A stretch of DNA of 64,000 bases, from the NCBI RefSeq assembly GCF_036370855.1, contig NC_088098.1:201855336-201919335 (forward strand), given 5' to 3'. Position numbers and translations under genes: made by a program. This document shows, piece after piece, positions 48,859 through 62,800 of the stretch (positions are counted from its first letter, which is position 1; each line of letters starts with the position of its first letter). A model generated the notes under the pieces. That model was not told the origin of the DNA. It did not search any database and saw only the letters and a program-made list of their open reading frames with translations. The stretch is from Dromaius novaehollandiae. Lineage: Eukaryota; Chordata; Aves; Casuariiformes; Dromaiidae.

Positions 48859-51800
48859 ATTTAGGTGTATCTCCAGATTCCTCCTCTGTTAATTTATGCT
48901 TGCAAAGATGAAGACTCCATTGGCCATCGCTAGAAAGTAAAAAAATTATCCAGATCCATCAACTGAGGTTGAGAAACTGGCTATTGCCAACAGGACGGTT
49001 ATATTCATCCTTTATGTGACCAGTTAGTATCATGTCAAATGGGAAAGAGAAGTAGCTTTTCTGAAGATAGGCTGATGCATGGGGGATAATTATTTCAGTT
49101 TGGGGCATGTTTTCATAATGATTTTATTTCCAATGTCAATTTAAACACACAGGTGTTTGTACTGCAACAATGACATAGAAATGATGCACAGTGAGGCAAC
49201 ACAAATTTACTTGCTTCTTATTCCAGGCCAGGCCAGGCACCGAAAAGGGGTAAGCTCTGTTTTGGTTTATTTGCCCTTGACTTCTACAATGCACACTACA
49301 TCCTGGAATTAGTCCTCTTCTTGTGTTGGAGAAGACCTACCTGTTGCAAGGACACTTCTCAAAGAATACCTCTAAAGCACTGAAAAAACTAAATGTGGAA
49401 TTATACCATAGAAGTGTTTGAGAGTCCCTGTTCCACAGAGTGTTAGAATTGGAGAACATTTCAAAGTGATCATGGAAACTCTAGCAGGTGAATTAATCAG
49501 TGTATGAGTCCTTCCCCCATAGAGAGTAGCACTTGAGTGGGAATTTATTTAAAACAGTCAGAACAGAGTGGAAGATGTTATCAGTCTGACTGTCATTCTG
49601 TTCAATTTAAAAAAAATCTTACTTGTCTCTAAGGAAAGGAAAATAAGGTTCCTTGAGTCATGCTATTCTGGAAAGGGGTGGTATGTTCCAGTTAGTGGAA
49701 ACATGAGTTGTATTGGGCAGATAGCAGGGAGAAGGAAGACCTCCCTTAATTAACATCCCACTTCATGGAGCAGGTATTGGTACAAGCTAGGCTGAAAATT
49801 TCTGAAATAGGAAACAAAGTACAAAGACAGAACTGGGAGAGATAACTTTATCACCCCTTCTCTGAGTAGCTACAACCTACATTTTCACTGGATTACCAAT
49901 TTTTGCACCTTTTATGTGTGATCTCTGTAATGATAAAGACCAAGATCAGTTCCTTTGGGTTGAACTACTCAGCTTAATATATGACAAATTATAAAATCAG
50001 AACACAGAAGAAAAGACTGACTTAAAAATACCCTTTTACTGCTATAAAATGGAGTGAAGTTGTATATTTCCTCTAATGTTTGCCCTTTAGTTTCTGATGT
50101 TCTTTAAATTTATGGTGGCGTGCTGAGCTGAAATGATAAATGGGACATAGATACTGGAAAATGGAAATGTTCCTTGTCAGCCTGCATAATATGAGTAGAT
50201 AGACAGTCAGGATAATGATTCCAGGTTTAAATATACTTTCTGATGCTTCTTATTCTCCTATTCCTTCCCTTTTCTTACATGTTCCCTTTCTGAAATACTG
50301 TCCTGCCATGAGATATTTGTTGTGTATTTATGTGCCTCATCATTGAAGGAGGAATTTGGCTGCCTGGTAGTAAGGTCCGTTGAATTTGCTTTTGACTCAG
50401 CATGAACACACCTTTCCCTGGAGACAGTAGCACCTTTCTTTTATTCCAGCTTTCTTAAGAGAACTGCAAAAAGCATTCGAAAGAGCCTGCAAAGCAAAAA
50501 GCATTTAAAAGGATGCTGTAGAGTACTTAAAGGGTCTCTGTTTGGTTCTGGTTAAAAAATGTGGCATAATCTTGTAATGTCTCTCAATCTCAGTAATGTC
50601 ACTCAAATACTTCAAATGTTTAAAAACAATCGGTCTCGTTCTTCCAACCACTGAAATACACTAAAAGCAAATGAGTGCACTTCAGCAGTGTTTTTTTCCT
50701 GATGCTATATGGACAGATTGGAGAGACGTTTCTCCAACAAAATTTTGACTTTGGACCGTAACTTTTCCTCTCTTTCTGTAGAATGTAATCCAACAACGGT
50801 AGAGAGAGAAATAATCTGTGTTCTAACTGTGATATTTCTTCCTGACCATCCATTAGGTGAAATTCATCTGATCAGAGGCATGCTTCTACAGGGTAAGAAT
50901 CTACATTTAGGCTTGATGTACAGACTTCTTTTATTGCCAAGGGAGAAAAATGGACATCAATTTTATGTACGGCTGAGCGCCATAGGTGTCTAGCACCACT
51001 AAAGATGCCCTAGGCAAACATCCCTGACCTGATCTGCAGGTGCCAGTCCTGCAGGACACGAGTATCCCACAAGTCCCATATCACTTCTGCAAGCCCCACA
51101 TGGATGTCTTGGATATCCTGGAACATTTCCAGCAGCAGTAGGTGTCTATGTTTAGGCCTTTATCTCCTTTGGCTATAAGAGGAGCCTGGAGCGAATGGGT
51201 GGAAACAGACGCCCTTAGCAAGTACAGTCTTTTGTGTGTTTGCCCTTGATTTCTGTTGGAGTCCAAACACAGAGTTTATTTCTCATTGTAATTTCACTGA
51301 CTCTAAAGCACAGAGTCTTTCTCCTGTCTGTCTCTGGTATTCACTAGATCTAGTAGCATCTGCTGGTCTTGATACCAAAATAAAAATGGTTGCTGTCCTC
51401 GAGATGGAGCCTGTCGTATAAAGTGTGCTGAGGGGGAGAGACAGGTTGTGCTGGGTTGCAGGCAGCCTGTAGAGTGGAACAGCCTGTCAGGGTGATGTGG
51501 AAACGTACATGGGGGAGCTGGAGAGGCCAAGTTCATTCTTGTCAAAAAGTGGTAGAAACTGAACTGCCATTAGCCAGAGGAGACCTTGGGCTGCCTTATG
51601 GACCTTGAGCGACTCAAGCTAAGTGCTTTAACTGAAGTTTGAACCGTGACATGGGTGCCAGCAAAAGTACAGGCATAGACATAATCTAGGAGTTTCTTGG
51701 ATTGCTTTCCCTGAAAGGCTCAGTTTAGTAGCTTTTTTCACACCATGTTTATTGACATCAGCAGGATTGCATCCTATATAAAATTCAGCAGCAGAGAATA

Positions 51801-53335
51801 TTTCTTTTTGCATCAAGGAATGGCTTTCATTGATGCAACTGTTTTCTGCACAGATCTCTTACTGCCGCTGGCGGAGGGATTCCAGTCCACCCTTTCCACC
51901 TTGGAGGAGATTGCTCCAAATACCAGAATGTAAGCTCAGCTGGGAAATTACCCAGTGAATGTGTGCCTCACTATAGAAAAGCACTGGAGCTTGACTGGAT
52001 CAAAACCTTGGAGCATGAAAGTAAGGATGGTTTTGTAGCTTAGTAGTCAGATCTCCAACATGGACAGGAGGAGTATTGAGTTTTGGCTTTTGCCCTAAGG
52101 CCTGTTTATGCATTTTACCCAATAACTGGGTAAATGCATAATAATGTAATATAAACTAAAAGCTCCCTGGTGTAAAGATCAGCACTCACATCCCTCCTCT
52201 CCTAGGTCAATTCCCATGAAACTATGGCATCATGGGTGTTATAAATGAAATTAAAGCATATATCTTGTAAGGATGGAGTGCCTGATACAACAAGGGATGA
52301 CAATGGCTTAGAGTGAGGAAGCCTGCATTCAAGTCTCCTTTCTGTCTGAGCCAGAAGACAGTTTTAGTGAAGGTCTTTCACATCCTGAGAACATGATTTA
52401 AGCATCAGAACTGCAGAGAGATTTTTCTCCTCTGTCTTGGTGAAACTGTTGTGATCTGTGTTAGTACTTAACTATTTCTGAGGTGAGAGAACAAAGCAGA
52501 ATATCCAGCTCTCTAAACCTCATGGACAGGGAATTCAATCTGGGGGAAAAGGAATATCTTCTATTCAGCCTGTACTCCATATTCCAAGGAACCTGTCTGT
52601 ATTTGTGGCTGAACATCCCACAATGTCTTTCTTCAGAAAGTTGCTTCTCAGTCCAGCTATTTCTCACAGTTCACAAAGGAACTGGTCTAGTACTAACCTC
52701 AACCAAGAAAAAAGAGCTGAGTAGGGTCTATGGAATTCATATAATTATAACTCAAACTTCCCATGTATTTTGGATTCCAAAGGTTCTGAAATGTGAGGAT
52801 ATCTGTGAAAGAAAAATGATTGCTAAAAAAACTTTCTGAGCCAAAAATTAAAAATTTATTAGCTCTCAACTAGCATTGAGTTATTTCCAAAACATTTTCC
52901 TTCTTTTTGGGCATTAATGGGCATGCAGAGGGAGGAAAATGTGAAGACAATTATTTTTCCCAAATCTGCATGTAATTCCAGGCTGATGAAACAATATTTT
53001 TGGTAAATATACTACTTATTAAAAAAATCCCACCATAAATTAAAGAATTGCACAATCTTATAGCTGATGTTGAAAGATTATGATCAGAGATGCCAAACTA
53101 GACTTAAAAATAATGACATGACTTGCAAATAGTACTTGACAGGTTCCTCTTATTTGCCTTCAGTATTTTTTTATGAGCTTCTTTATAGTTGTTTTTGCTG
53201 GGACAGAATGGACCAATGGCACTTCAGATCCCGTAAGAACAGCCCCAGCACTTAAGCTAATGGAGATTTTCATTATCTATCTCTCTCAAAATACTGTGGT
53301 GATGAGCACTGGGGAAATGACTATTAATCTTCTGT
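48859..53335. other. Intergenic sequence without recognised genes
   Basis: AT-rich unique sequence. An ATG-initiated frame of 94 codons (50709-50993) and one of 118 codons (52483-52839) show no motifs or supporting splice signals. Nothing else was seen. Confidence 0.5.
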
Positions 53336-53353
53336 CAGCAGCAGCAGCAGCAG
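53336..53353. repeat. (CAG)6 trinucleotide repeat
   Basis: Six CAG units followed by CAA, in a non-coding context. Too short to be notable beyond its purity. Confidence 0.95.
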
Positions 53354-53879
53354 CAATAAAATTCTTTTTTTTCCCCATGCCTTTAACCATAAAAGGACAA
53401 GAACACCAATGTTCAAATTTCACCTAAATAAAGTGCTCAACATTTTATGTGTTTTCTTGGGTAGTCATTGGTCAGAGAGAGGACTTTGATTTGGGGACAC
53501 ACTAGTGGCAGTCTTGCTTGTGTGCAAGGTGTGGGAGTGGGCAGGGTAGATGCTGAAGCAGGGATGATGCACTGAGCCAGTGAGCAAGGTCTCACTAGCA
53601 GGAGGATGGTAATGACCTTTCCACTTTCCACGGGAAGATGGAAGGTGACCATTTCTGTTGAGTGGCTGCAGGACAGCAGGGATGAATTGGTAGGGCCTGA
53701 CACTGACAAAACTGGGCCTAAGCAGAGGACTAAATTTCCTCCAAGAAAACGAAGGACAAAATGAGGCAATCTGGATGCTAGAGGAACCCAGTGATGAAAG
53801 CTGATGGTAGCATGGTAATTCTTAGTGAATAAGAAGAGGCAGAATGGGAAAAAAAGAAAGATCTGAAAAAAATGTCCAG

Positions 53880-54250
53880 TTGTGTTCCTGCAACAGCTGC
53901 CTCTGCGAGTGTCACGCACTGGGAGCTGCGGTTTGGAGGGCTGGCACCCCTACAGCCCCTAATCCCTGGTTGGACTACGCCTCCCACGACACAGCACAGT
54001 CTCCGCTCTTGCTCACTCATGAAAATCAAGTTTCTTGCCATTCATGCCCTCGTCAGCCCTCAGGTTCTGGCGGGAGGACGGCTGCACCTGCCAGCAGAGC
54101 CTTGCACCCGGCCAGCTCAGTGCCTCAGGGTGCACCCACACCTTTCGCTCTTGCGGTTCTGCCTGCCAAAACCTGCCCGCAGGGGTTCACCTGGCTGCTT
54201 CAAGGGCCCCACCACAAACCAGGGGTCAGTGGGTGAAACCGTGCAGGGCC
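53880..54250. promoter_or_regulatory. Second GC-enriched island with a ZNF143-like motif
   Basis: GC and CpG content rise against AT-rich flanks. At 53972-53990 the text gactacgcctcccacgac resembles the ACTACAAnTCCCA core of the ZNF143/SBS promoter element, though the 3' half is weaker. Three overlapping plus-strand frames and one minus-strand frame are open but lack motifs, as expected for GC-rich DNA. It could be a promoter of an unrecognised transcript. Confidence 0.35.
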
Positions 54251-54980
54251 TGAGTTTAAGTTCATGGCACATTTGAAAAATAACCATCAGGAGCCTTTCA
54301 TGACCTGACTTATGTTACATAATACAATATGCCTCTTTTTGCCATAGTTTATACTTAATATACATAATACACATAAACAATCCTTGTTTGAGTTGTTTCA
54401 CACAGATGACAAAGTATGAATGTCTTCTTCCTACATTCAAATACAGTATATCTATCTATTCTTGCAAATATCCCTGAGCTGCTGATACTTTTCAGGATAT
54501 TTTCCACCGTGAACCAGTCAGAAACATTCATAAATGACATTTTTCTTGTGTGACTTGATTTTCCTCAAGCCTCAGTCAAACCTTGGCAGAGAAAACTGAG
54601 GTAGAGGTGCACTGAATCCCCTACCCACGCCGCGTAATTAGAAGAAATCAGGATTTCTGCAGAGGTAGTTCATTCAGTCCACAAGGAGAAGGGAATATGG
54701 CCAGAGAGTTCTATTAAGTTATTTTTGGTAACTTACAGCATGAAGCTGAGACATTTCTTGAAAATGGCCCCTCTGCGCACAATTCATTATTTTCTTCATG
54801 CAGAGTAGCAACTCTTTTCAATGCAACCTTTACTATTACTTCACATGATGTTGTTCTGGTGTTCCCTAGGCAGAGGAGAGTCCGCACAACTGTAAGTATC
54901 TGTGTGGGATATTTCTGAGTGGGATGCAACACATCTTGCCTTTCCTTTCAGTGGCTGCTACTCAGCAGCTGCACTGTGAC

Positions 54981-55190
54981 ACAGAATCAGAAAAAATACT
55001 ACTCCAAGTTAGCTGAAGAGGTCATCTGCTCCAGCCTCCTGCTCCAAGGCAAGCCTAGCTCTGCCAAAACTGTTTGTGACTGCTGAGTTTCTAACCTACA
55101 CTTGAAAATCTGCCCTGATGGAGACCCCAGGTTCTCCCTGGACAGTCTGTTCCAGTGCTTTACTAGGCTTAGCTGGACATTTCTTACTTT
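54981..55190 (-). mobile_element. CR1 LINE 3' end fragment (minus strand)
   Basis: The plus strand begins acagaatcag, then gaggtcatctgctccagcct at 55018-55037, then tgctccaaggcaagc. It continues with gatggagacccc and ctggacagtctgttccagtg near 55117-55157. This is the standard inverted CR1 tail in the correct order and at near-consensus spacing. The copy is 5'-truncated. Sequence beyond about 55190 may extend it but is not clear. Confidence 0.85.
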
Positions 55191-58100
55191 GCTGCCACAT
55201 AGCCCTGGTCTGAACTGGGGCCTGTTCAACCACCCTTCCTCCAGGCAACCTTGTGATGTCCCCAGTCCCCTGCCTTGCCCAGCACCAGGGAGGAGCCCAC
55301 ACTGCTGGCGCCTGCCAAGGGAGTCCAGTCATGGCTATGTGATGTGAGACTCAGGACTTTTATAATGACACTTAAAATAGTCCTAACTTACCTCTCCGAA
55401 GAGAATAGTAGTCAGAGTGAGTTAGCTTAGCTGCTGTTCGCTCTGTCACCTCGATCCAGCATGGCTGACTAAGAAAGGACTAAGGCACAAATTTACGTAA
55501 ATTAGAACATATTTATACTCTAAAGTAGGCAGGGGCTCACTTTGATTTCCAGCTTGTGAGTAGTCACATTGAGTCAAGTTGCACCAGCACAATTATTAAC
55601 TGCACTGCACTGCTTTGTTATTTCTATGTGGAATGATTAAATCTGCAGGTTTAATAACAGGCCCTCTCACTCCCAAAGGAAGAGCTCATCTTGTCGAATA
55701 ACTGACTAAAGTGGGGACTGTTGATTCCTGCAAGCATTATTTTATCTTTTTCTCAGCTGCTTGGTGTCTTTAAACTTAATCCTTACAGCAAACCATTTAC
55801 TTATCATAAATAACCAGTAAATCCATTTATATGCAGACATCATAAATCACCTTTTACAATATTTTACTTCTCAAAATATGGTTAATTAGGTTCAAGTTCT
55901 TTTCTTTATGAGTAGTTTAAATACATACGAACAAAAATTTAAATAATTATAGCTCTCAGAATATTTTGAGCAAAGATCTATCAAGTATAAGGTTGAATTT
56001 TCAATGTCTCATTTAGCATATTGCAAAGACGCAAAAGAAAGATATTAAAATATTTTGAACTGGAGGTTTAGAATTAGGAAGAGACACCTAGAGTTCTGAT
56101 TACTAATTAAGTTCACATTTAGCACCAATAGGGTCGTAAGAAAGTTTAAGAAGAGAAAGCCTACGGAGCTCAGTACAATTTCATGCTACATTTATATTGT
56201 TTTTTTAATATCATTATAATTATTATCTTGCCAATACTCATGAAAAAAAACCTACCAAATCCTCTGAAGTTGATAGCGGTTGTATATGTATGACTGTGTG
56301 TGTATAAAAATATGAGGCATTGTAAAAATATTGAATCAGATTCTGAGGATAGATATTCCCAGAGCCTGCAACCACTTAACTTTAGCTACTGCAACATGAA
56401 TTTTACCTTGTGTCTGTGAGCAATTCGATAGAGGTCAATTTGTGAAGAACCTCACTGAAGTCATGCACGACTACTTACCCTCTAGCTGGTAGGACTTCCA
56501 CTGAAGTCACCTGCTTACACGCAGGTGAGTGAATTACTGGTTGCAAGCCTGGAGCCTGACATGGATATTGAATACTGTAGTACTGTAAGGATGCTAGCTT
56601 GGCTTATAGCCCTCCACACACTGACTGTGAGGAACGTGTCTCCTGAGGGATTCTTCCACGTTGCTCTTGGCCATGGGAAATGAACAAATAAAAATGAGGC
56701 TGACAGAGCCAAGCATGATATTGGTCATAGTTTCTTGCTTGCAAAACAGATGCAACCATGGACAAGTGAAGCTTGGGGACTGCTAAAACAGTCTATCTAT
56801 CTACCTCGCTGATTCCAATAGGAGAGTTTCAAGGTTACATTGATGTGGCTGAGGTGAGAACTGAGTCCAGTGTACTATGTGTTGCTATTCAATAGTCTCC
56901 ATCATTCTTATCATTGCTGATTTTTGTCAGTACAGAAATATTTATTTAACTGAGGGGAATAAAACTGATTCTGAGGCAAGGTATGTCTAACAATAATTCT
57001 TAATGCTTTTGGATTTTCCTAGAAAGGCCATATTTCTACTCATGTTTAGAGAGCAATATTAAAGTTCTCATTGAGAAGATCATCATGCATTCAGAAAGAT
57101 GCAATGACATGAATTAGTGATGAGGAATACTTTATCTGCATTAGTCAAATAGCGTTGATCAATTGTCGGAACTGAAGTTAAAGGCTAACTGGAGTCTGGA
57201 GGATAATTTGGAAATGGGCTTTGTGTTCTATTTTCAGGCCCCGTTATGTGTGCAAAGTGTGAATAAACATAGACCAATCAAGAGGGAAAGCAGAGGCTTG
57301 GGGAAGACAACTTTTATGATATTATAATATTAGCATTATGCTTTCAGAACAATTCCCCCTTAGGATGTATACAAACCTCGTGGGATTTACTTGCAGGATT
57401 TGTGCATTCAGGCCAAGCCAGGTTTCATTTATCTAGCTGCAGAAGATGTTCCATGGTATCAGGCTTCTTGTACCAACGTTGCAGAGGGGACTCTGCCTTT
57501 GGAATCCCGCTCTACCGGCCTCTGATGAAGAAGCCACCCAAGCTCTACTGAGTGTTGGCCTTTTGGCACAGTAGCAGAGGAGCTGATCAGAGGTAAAGGA
57601 ACAAACTGTTCAATAGCTTGCTGTTATTTTACAAACATCGTAATTTCCTGGCAGCTGGGTCTCCATAAGTATTTGCAAGATAAGTGAGAATATGCTAATG
57701 AGCAGTAATATTTCAGTTCTTTCAATCATGGAGACTGTCTGTTACAGCCTGCACTCACTCACTTTTATACCTGTTTTGCAAACTAAAGGGGAGGAGTTCA
57801 GAAAAATCAAAGCAATAGGAAATGCAGTGCATTTAGCAGATCATTTCCCTGTCTGCTTTTCAATAATGCCCCAGAAACAGCAGTTCAGATTATGTCTCAG
57901 AAATAATCCTTTTATATGGGAAAAGAACAATTTTAAGGTATCTTAGTCTCTGCTTCCCTGTGGCTTCCTGCAAATCTTCTATCCACCATGATAAGGCTCT
58001 TCCTTGGTTGACTCACAGGCTTCACAGTTTGGTGGGATGTTTGGAATCATTACCATTTGGAAGATGTTGAGCAGGCTGGTTGATTAGGCTGGAGTTTCAG

Positions 58101-59576
58101 TGGCATGGTAAACACACATGTGTCTGCCTAGACTGCGTTTGCCAGCTCAGGGGATCAAGATTGCCTCTGGGGGGGACTTAGTTGCCCTGTACTGGTTCTG
58201 GTGGGTATGGAGAGAGCTGTCTGGGTCACAGCTGTAAGGTTGCAGGCAGTCAAAATATGCTTTGTTCCCAGATTAAAACATCTAAATGCATCTCTACTAG
58301 GTGTGTATGTTTGGATGACTGAATTGACCTACAGTGATTTAGAGTGTGATTCGGTTCCCTAAACATAAGTAATTCAGATAACTTAAGGTATCAGAGACAT
58401 CCACATGAGTTTGGCAGGTTCATCATTATATCCATGTAGCAGAGGGCAGTGACGGGTACTTTCACGCTGAACAAGCAATCTGGTCTGGTTGTCATGGCAG
58501 TCCTTGAACCAGTTTCCTCACTGCTGCTGCCTGTGGACATGCCAGCCTGCTGAAGAATGAGTCACCCCCATGGCATTTGGCTGTGCCATCCCAGAGCAGG
58601 AGCTCCAGGGACATTGTGGAGCCCCATGAGCACAGGAGCCACATGTCTAGCCATTGCTCATTTTCCTATGGCCTATGAACTCCAGCTTGAGGTGCAAAGG
58701 TTGCTCTAACTTGCTTCCCCTGTGTGTACCCCTTACAAGTCTCCATGTATCTCTAGCTCATGGTCTCACCTGGCCCTTATACCAGCACAAGTAACTTAAC
58801 AGCCATAAGGAACATCATTTGAATCTACTGATTACATTAGGTACATTAACATCTTGTGGGTGTGATCAGAGCAGATGGCATTTTGTCACAGACCATGTAT
58901 TAACCCCACTTTTTAAACAAAAGTAATGTGAACAGTGGAACAAAGGAAGGCTGATTTCTAACAATTCTGTGATGACTAGTCATGTCTGAGCTCCCACTGC
59001 TCTCATGGCCTCAGTCAGGGCACCAGCAAAGTCTCCTTCCTCTGCCTGCTTTTTTCATGAAATCTCTTTGTGTCCATCATTCCATTTCCCTACTTGTTTA
59101 AAATTGGCCAGTGGGTTCTCAAGTCTTTGGGGAAACACAGAGAGTCTCACATCTTCACACAGACAGTGCAATAGCATATGCCATATTTTCCTTGAAAATC
59201 AGGCTGATAAAAATCATCGATCTACTCCAAACCCTGCTCAGCACAGGAATGCTTGAGGCATTGGACCTTTTGGTCTTGGGAAACCCAGAACAAGTTCTCT
59301 TTGGCAAAACAAGGTGCTTGGAAACAGCATTCCCATTCACACAGTGGTACTAACCAGAAAATCAGGTTGCATGGTCGTTTTACAGTCATATGTGGTTAGC
59401 GTTGACAGAGATCTCCACTTTGAAATCTACAGAATCTGCTTTCTAGTCCTACCTCTGCCCCTTGGGCACAGCTGACAGATTTCATGAATCCTCTTGAACA
59501 AGCAGCCTGTCTGTATGGGCAGGTAACTTGGGTTGTGCCACCACTGTGGTTCCTGCTTCCTTTGCTCCTCTCTCCA
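55191..59576. other. Intergenic sequence without recognised genes
   Basis: Very AT-rich between 55.8 and 56.4 kb, including long stretches without GC-rich words. Frames of up to 84 codons show no motifs. No repeats were recognised. Confidence 0.5.
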
Positions 59577-59577
59577 G

Positions 59578-59870
59578 GTAGCTCCTGCCCCAAGACTTGC
59601 TTTGCAAAATGTCATTGCGGGGTGAATAAGCTGAAGTGCAGTTTCATCACTGGTAACAGAGTTCACATCAGCTGCAGTCCCGTGGTGCTGCTGGAAGATT
59701 CTCCTCCGGCAGAGGAAGTACACCCACCATGCTGCATGCAGATTTTGCTGATGTGTCAGGACAAAAGCCTGATAAACAACGTTGAGACTTCTGGGCACTT
59801 CAGACACTCAAAGACCAGGAAAAGGCACCATTCTAGAGACTACTCCATGGCTGTAGTGTCCAGAAAATAA
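59578..59870 (+). other. Cysteine-rich open segment after a strong splice acceptor, possible exon
   Basis: A pyrimidine-rich tract with tctctccag ends at 59577 and would make a good phase-1 acceptor. The frame that follows (TAA at 59868-59870) reads SCPKTCFAKCHCGVNKLKC, then ISC, a VVLLEDSPPAEE stretch, PPCCMQILLMC and a basic end (KTRKRHH). That gives ten cysteines in about 60 residues, as in an extracellular or receptor ectodomain segment. I could not identify the family. A possible donor at 59781 (aac|gttgag) is weak, so this could also be a last exon. No neighbouring exons were found. It may be chance or a decayed exon. Confidence 0.3.
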
Positions 59871-62800
59871 AAAATAGACTGAGACGTGAATGCTGGAGCT
59901 TAGATGCCTGGTGCCATGCTGGCACTCATGAGACAGATTTTCTGTCTGAGCGCTGCCTGGGAAGAATCTTTGCCAAAGCCATTAGCAGCAGAAGGGCATC
60001 AGCATTACTGTTTCACTGAGATTATCAGTGCTTTTGGGTGGCAGGGAGGCTTTTCACCCTCTTTGCAGCTCTGGGAGAGTGTGAGGTATGGGACAGGCAG
60101 GCAGAGCCCTCTTTCCTCCCCCTCCCAACCCTCTTTCCCCCAGCAGGCAAAAGAGAAGAGCCTGGGGTGAAGGCAGGGGGTAGGGGAGTGACAGCAGGGT
60201 TTTGGTCAGGCAGCCGCAGTGTCTCACTGCAGAGGCGATCTGAGGTGGGACCAGAGGACGGGCACAAGTAGGACAGGAAATGAGGATACAGGAGTCTGGG
60301 AGGATCAGAATGTGAAGAGGAACTGCAGAAGAGGAAGCAAAAGTGAGCAGCCGAAAGGGAAACCATACTGGAGAAACCATTCTACTAATTTCTGCATCAG
60401 GAAGAAGAATTCCCTCACTACAGAGCAAACCCTGAGCAAACACTTGATGAGGAGCTCCTTGTGCTGTGGTGGCTGGGATGACTGACCCTGGCCTGCAGCA
60501 CTGTGATGACCGCATACTGGGTAGCCCTGATTTGTCCTGATACTCTGTCAAATACTATTTGAAATGCTTAGAGCAAGCCAGTGAATTGTTAGAGGTTATG
60601 TGGTGGCTTTTGACACTTGACTGTATGTACCACATGGAGTACAGCTCTGCTTTCATCTAGCCTACTTTTTCTCAAAACCATGGCATCAGTTTAATTCTTT
60701 GTTCTGAGCTGCAGGATGATGATGATGTCTCCCTTAATATTAATACATTTGCCCTTCTTAACTCTTCATGAGCATAGTTTGCTGGTTACTGGCGATTGCT
60801 GGTCGGCTTTTTTTAATAATTATGTGACAGAAAACAGATACAAGTGAATGTTGCTTTGCAGAAAGCAGCCAAGCACAAAGGGGAAAAAAATTGGCATCTC
60901 TTCCCAGTCGCAGAGTTTCATTGTGATTCATTGTGCTGCTTCTGGACTCCCAGCTCTTTGGTGTTTTTTTAACTGCTGCAAGCAAAAGCCAGATCAATTT
61001 GTTTTAGGTGTTTATTTCATTGTTGGTATTCTGTACTCTGTCAGTCGCAAGGGCAGGAGAGACATACTGAGAGACAAACAGGGATGGCAATTTGTGATGT
61101 GCCAGATGAGGGTGTGTGATTCAGCCTCAATAGTGAGTGAAATTAGTAACTAGGAAGGCTATTAAACAATAAAATATCTACCTTTTCCATACAATTAATT
61201 GCGTTGTCATATCTCTGCCAGCCAAAACACCCACAAGCTTGACATCGTTTGCATTTTAGAGCATTTCTCTGTCCAAGGAGGTGTTGTTTTCACCTGAGCA
61301 TTTCTTGGAGACCATACATGTGTTACCTGCCTGACTGAGGCATGGGTGAAAACTCAGTAGGATTTTGACACATGCGAACGATACCTCCTGACTATATGCT
61401 TTCTCCAGGAAATATCATCTCACTAGGGTATGTTAAATCTCTCTCTTTGTTGCAGGAATTTATGAAAGTTGAAACACCTACAAACTTTGATAAAGTAAAT
61501 TCTAATTCTAGTGCATAAAACTTACTCTTTCTTCCTTCTAATGCAGATATAATGGGCTTGATTTGCTCTTCACACTGTCTTTGTACAAGAGTAAGCTCAA
61601 AGTTACAGAGAGATTTCCCCTCAATTAAATTAGTGCAAACTATGGCTAATAGGTTGCAATCAATGGGCTACTGGCACCTAAATCCTGCAAAAGAGAGATC
61701 CCTTTGCTATACCTAAGTGTTAAAGGTGTCTGCTCACTGGTAGGGACGTGTTCTCATGTTCTTCGACCTCTAAGGCTGCATTTACACTGACCTTCAGTGC
61801 CTTGACTAGTTTGGCCCAAGGTCTCAGTCCAGCAGCTCTCCAGGCCAGGAATATGACAGGAACATCTCCCACACACCCAGGGAAACAAGTCTTGCCCTAG
61901 CATATGTTCAGGATGTAGCTAGGGTTTGCATCAAGTAGGAAATGTTTTCAGACCTGTTATTACAGATATTGTGCCAATTGCCAGATTGTCCATGAAGCTA
62001 CTTGCTCTGTGAGTCCCTTGGGATGATGGCAATTATAATTTATTAGTTTTATTTTAATTAGCCTGTAATGCTCACAGCTTCATCTGAAGGTCTGAGATTG
62101 ATCTTGGAGTCTGAGAAGGAATGACGTGATATACAGATGTAAGATACTTATTTGTGCTAATTCTCTTTTCATAAACATGCAAAATCTCAGATTTTTAACA
62201 TAACTTATTACTATATTGTGGGAGAAGGAAAGAAAAACTGTGGCTCCTGCTTTTCTGTTGCTCTTCTATTATATCACAAAAATCACTCCACTGTTCAGCC
62301 TGGATGCTCACAACACCACTGTGATGAGATTCTTTTTGCAAACATACTTACCTCTGGTGTTATTTTGTCCTCCCCTGATTCATTTATCTGTTTATACACA
62401 TGGACTCTGACTCACAAGACTATTCAAATCAATGGGAATCTTTGCTCTGGCTGAATTTTTAATTAACCTCATGTTTGAAGTAGCCCAAATACTTCTCTGC
62501 AATGACTCTAGGGCAGAAGATACATTGTGTCATATGCTTATGTAATTCTAAGTACAGTGGTACTTTATGCCTGGGTTGGGAACCTTGCCACAGAAACAGC
62601 AATAGATACATTAAAAGCAAATTACAGAAAAAGAGAAAAAATAAATATTTCCACCCTTCCACTTCATTTGAAGCTCAGTGGAAATAAAAGCATTACCACA
62701 TATCAGTGGCTGTGTTTTTATTTCTGATTGCTCTCTGCCCCTGGTTTGGCAAAGTAAGATGCTTCTTACCTGCTGAGGAATAGCACTTACATTTTTTTAG

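Noticed and set aside
50709..50993. ATG-initiated 94-codon frame
   Set aside because: No Kozak, promoter or homology cue. This length is expected by chance in 64 kb.
53437..53919. 160-codon minus-strand open frame
   Set aside because: No domain, splice support or codon-use signal. The composition looks like translated non-coding DNA.
60054..60551. 165-codon minus-strand open frame
   Set aside because: It overlaps purine-rich low-complexity DNA, has no motif, and several competing frames are open on the other strand.
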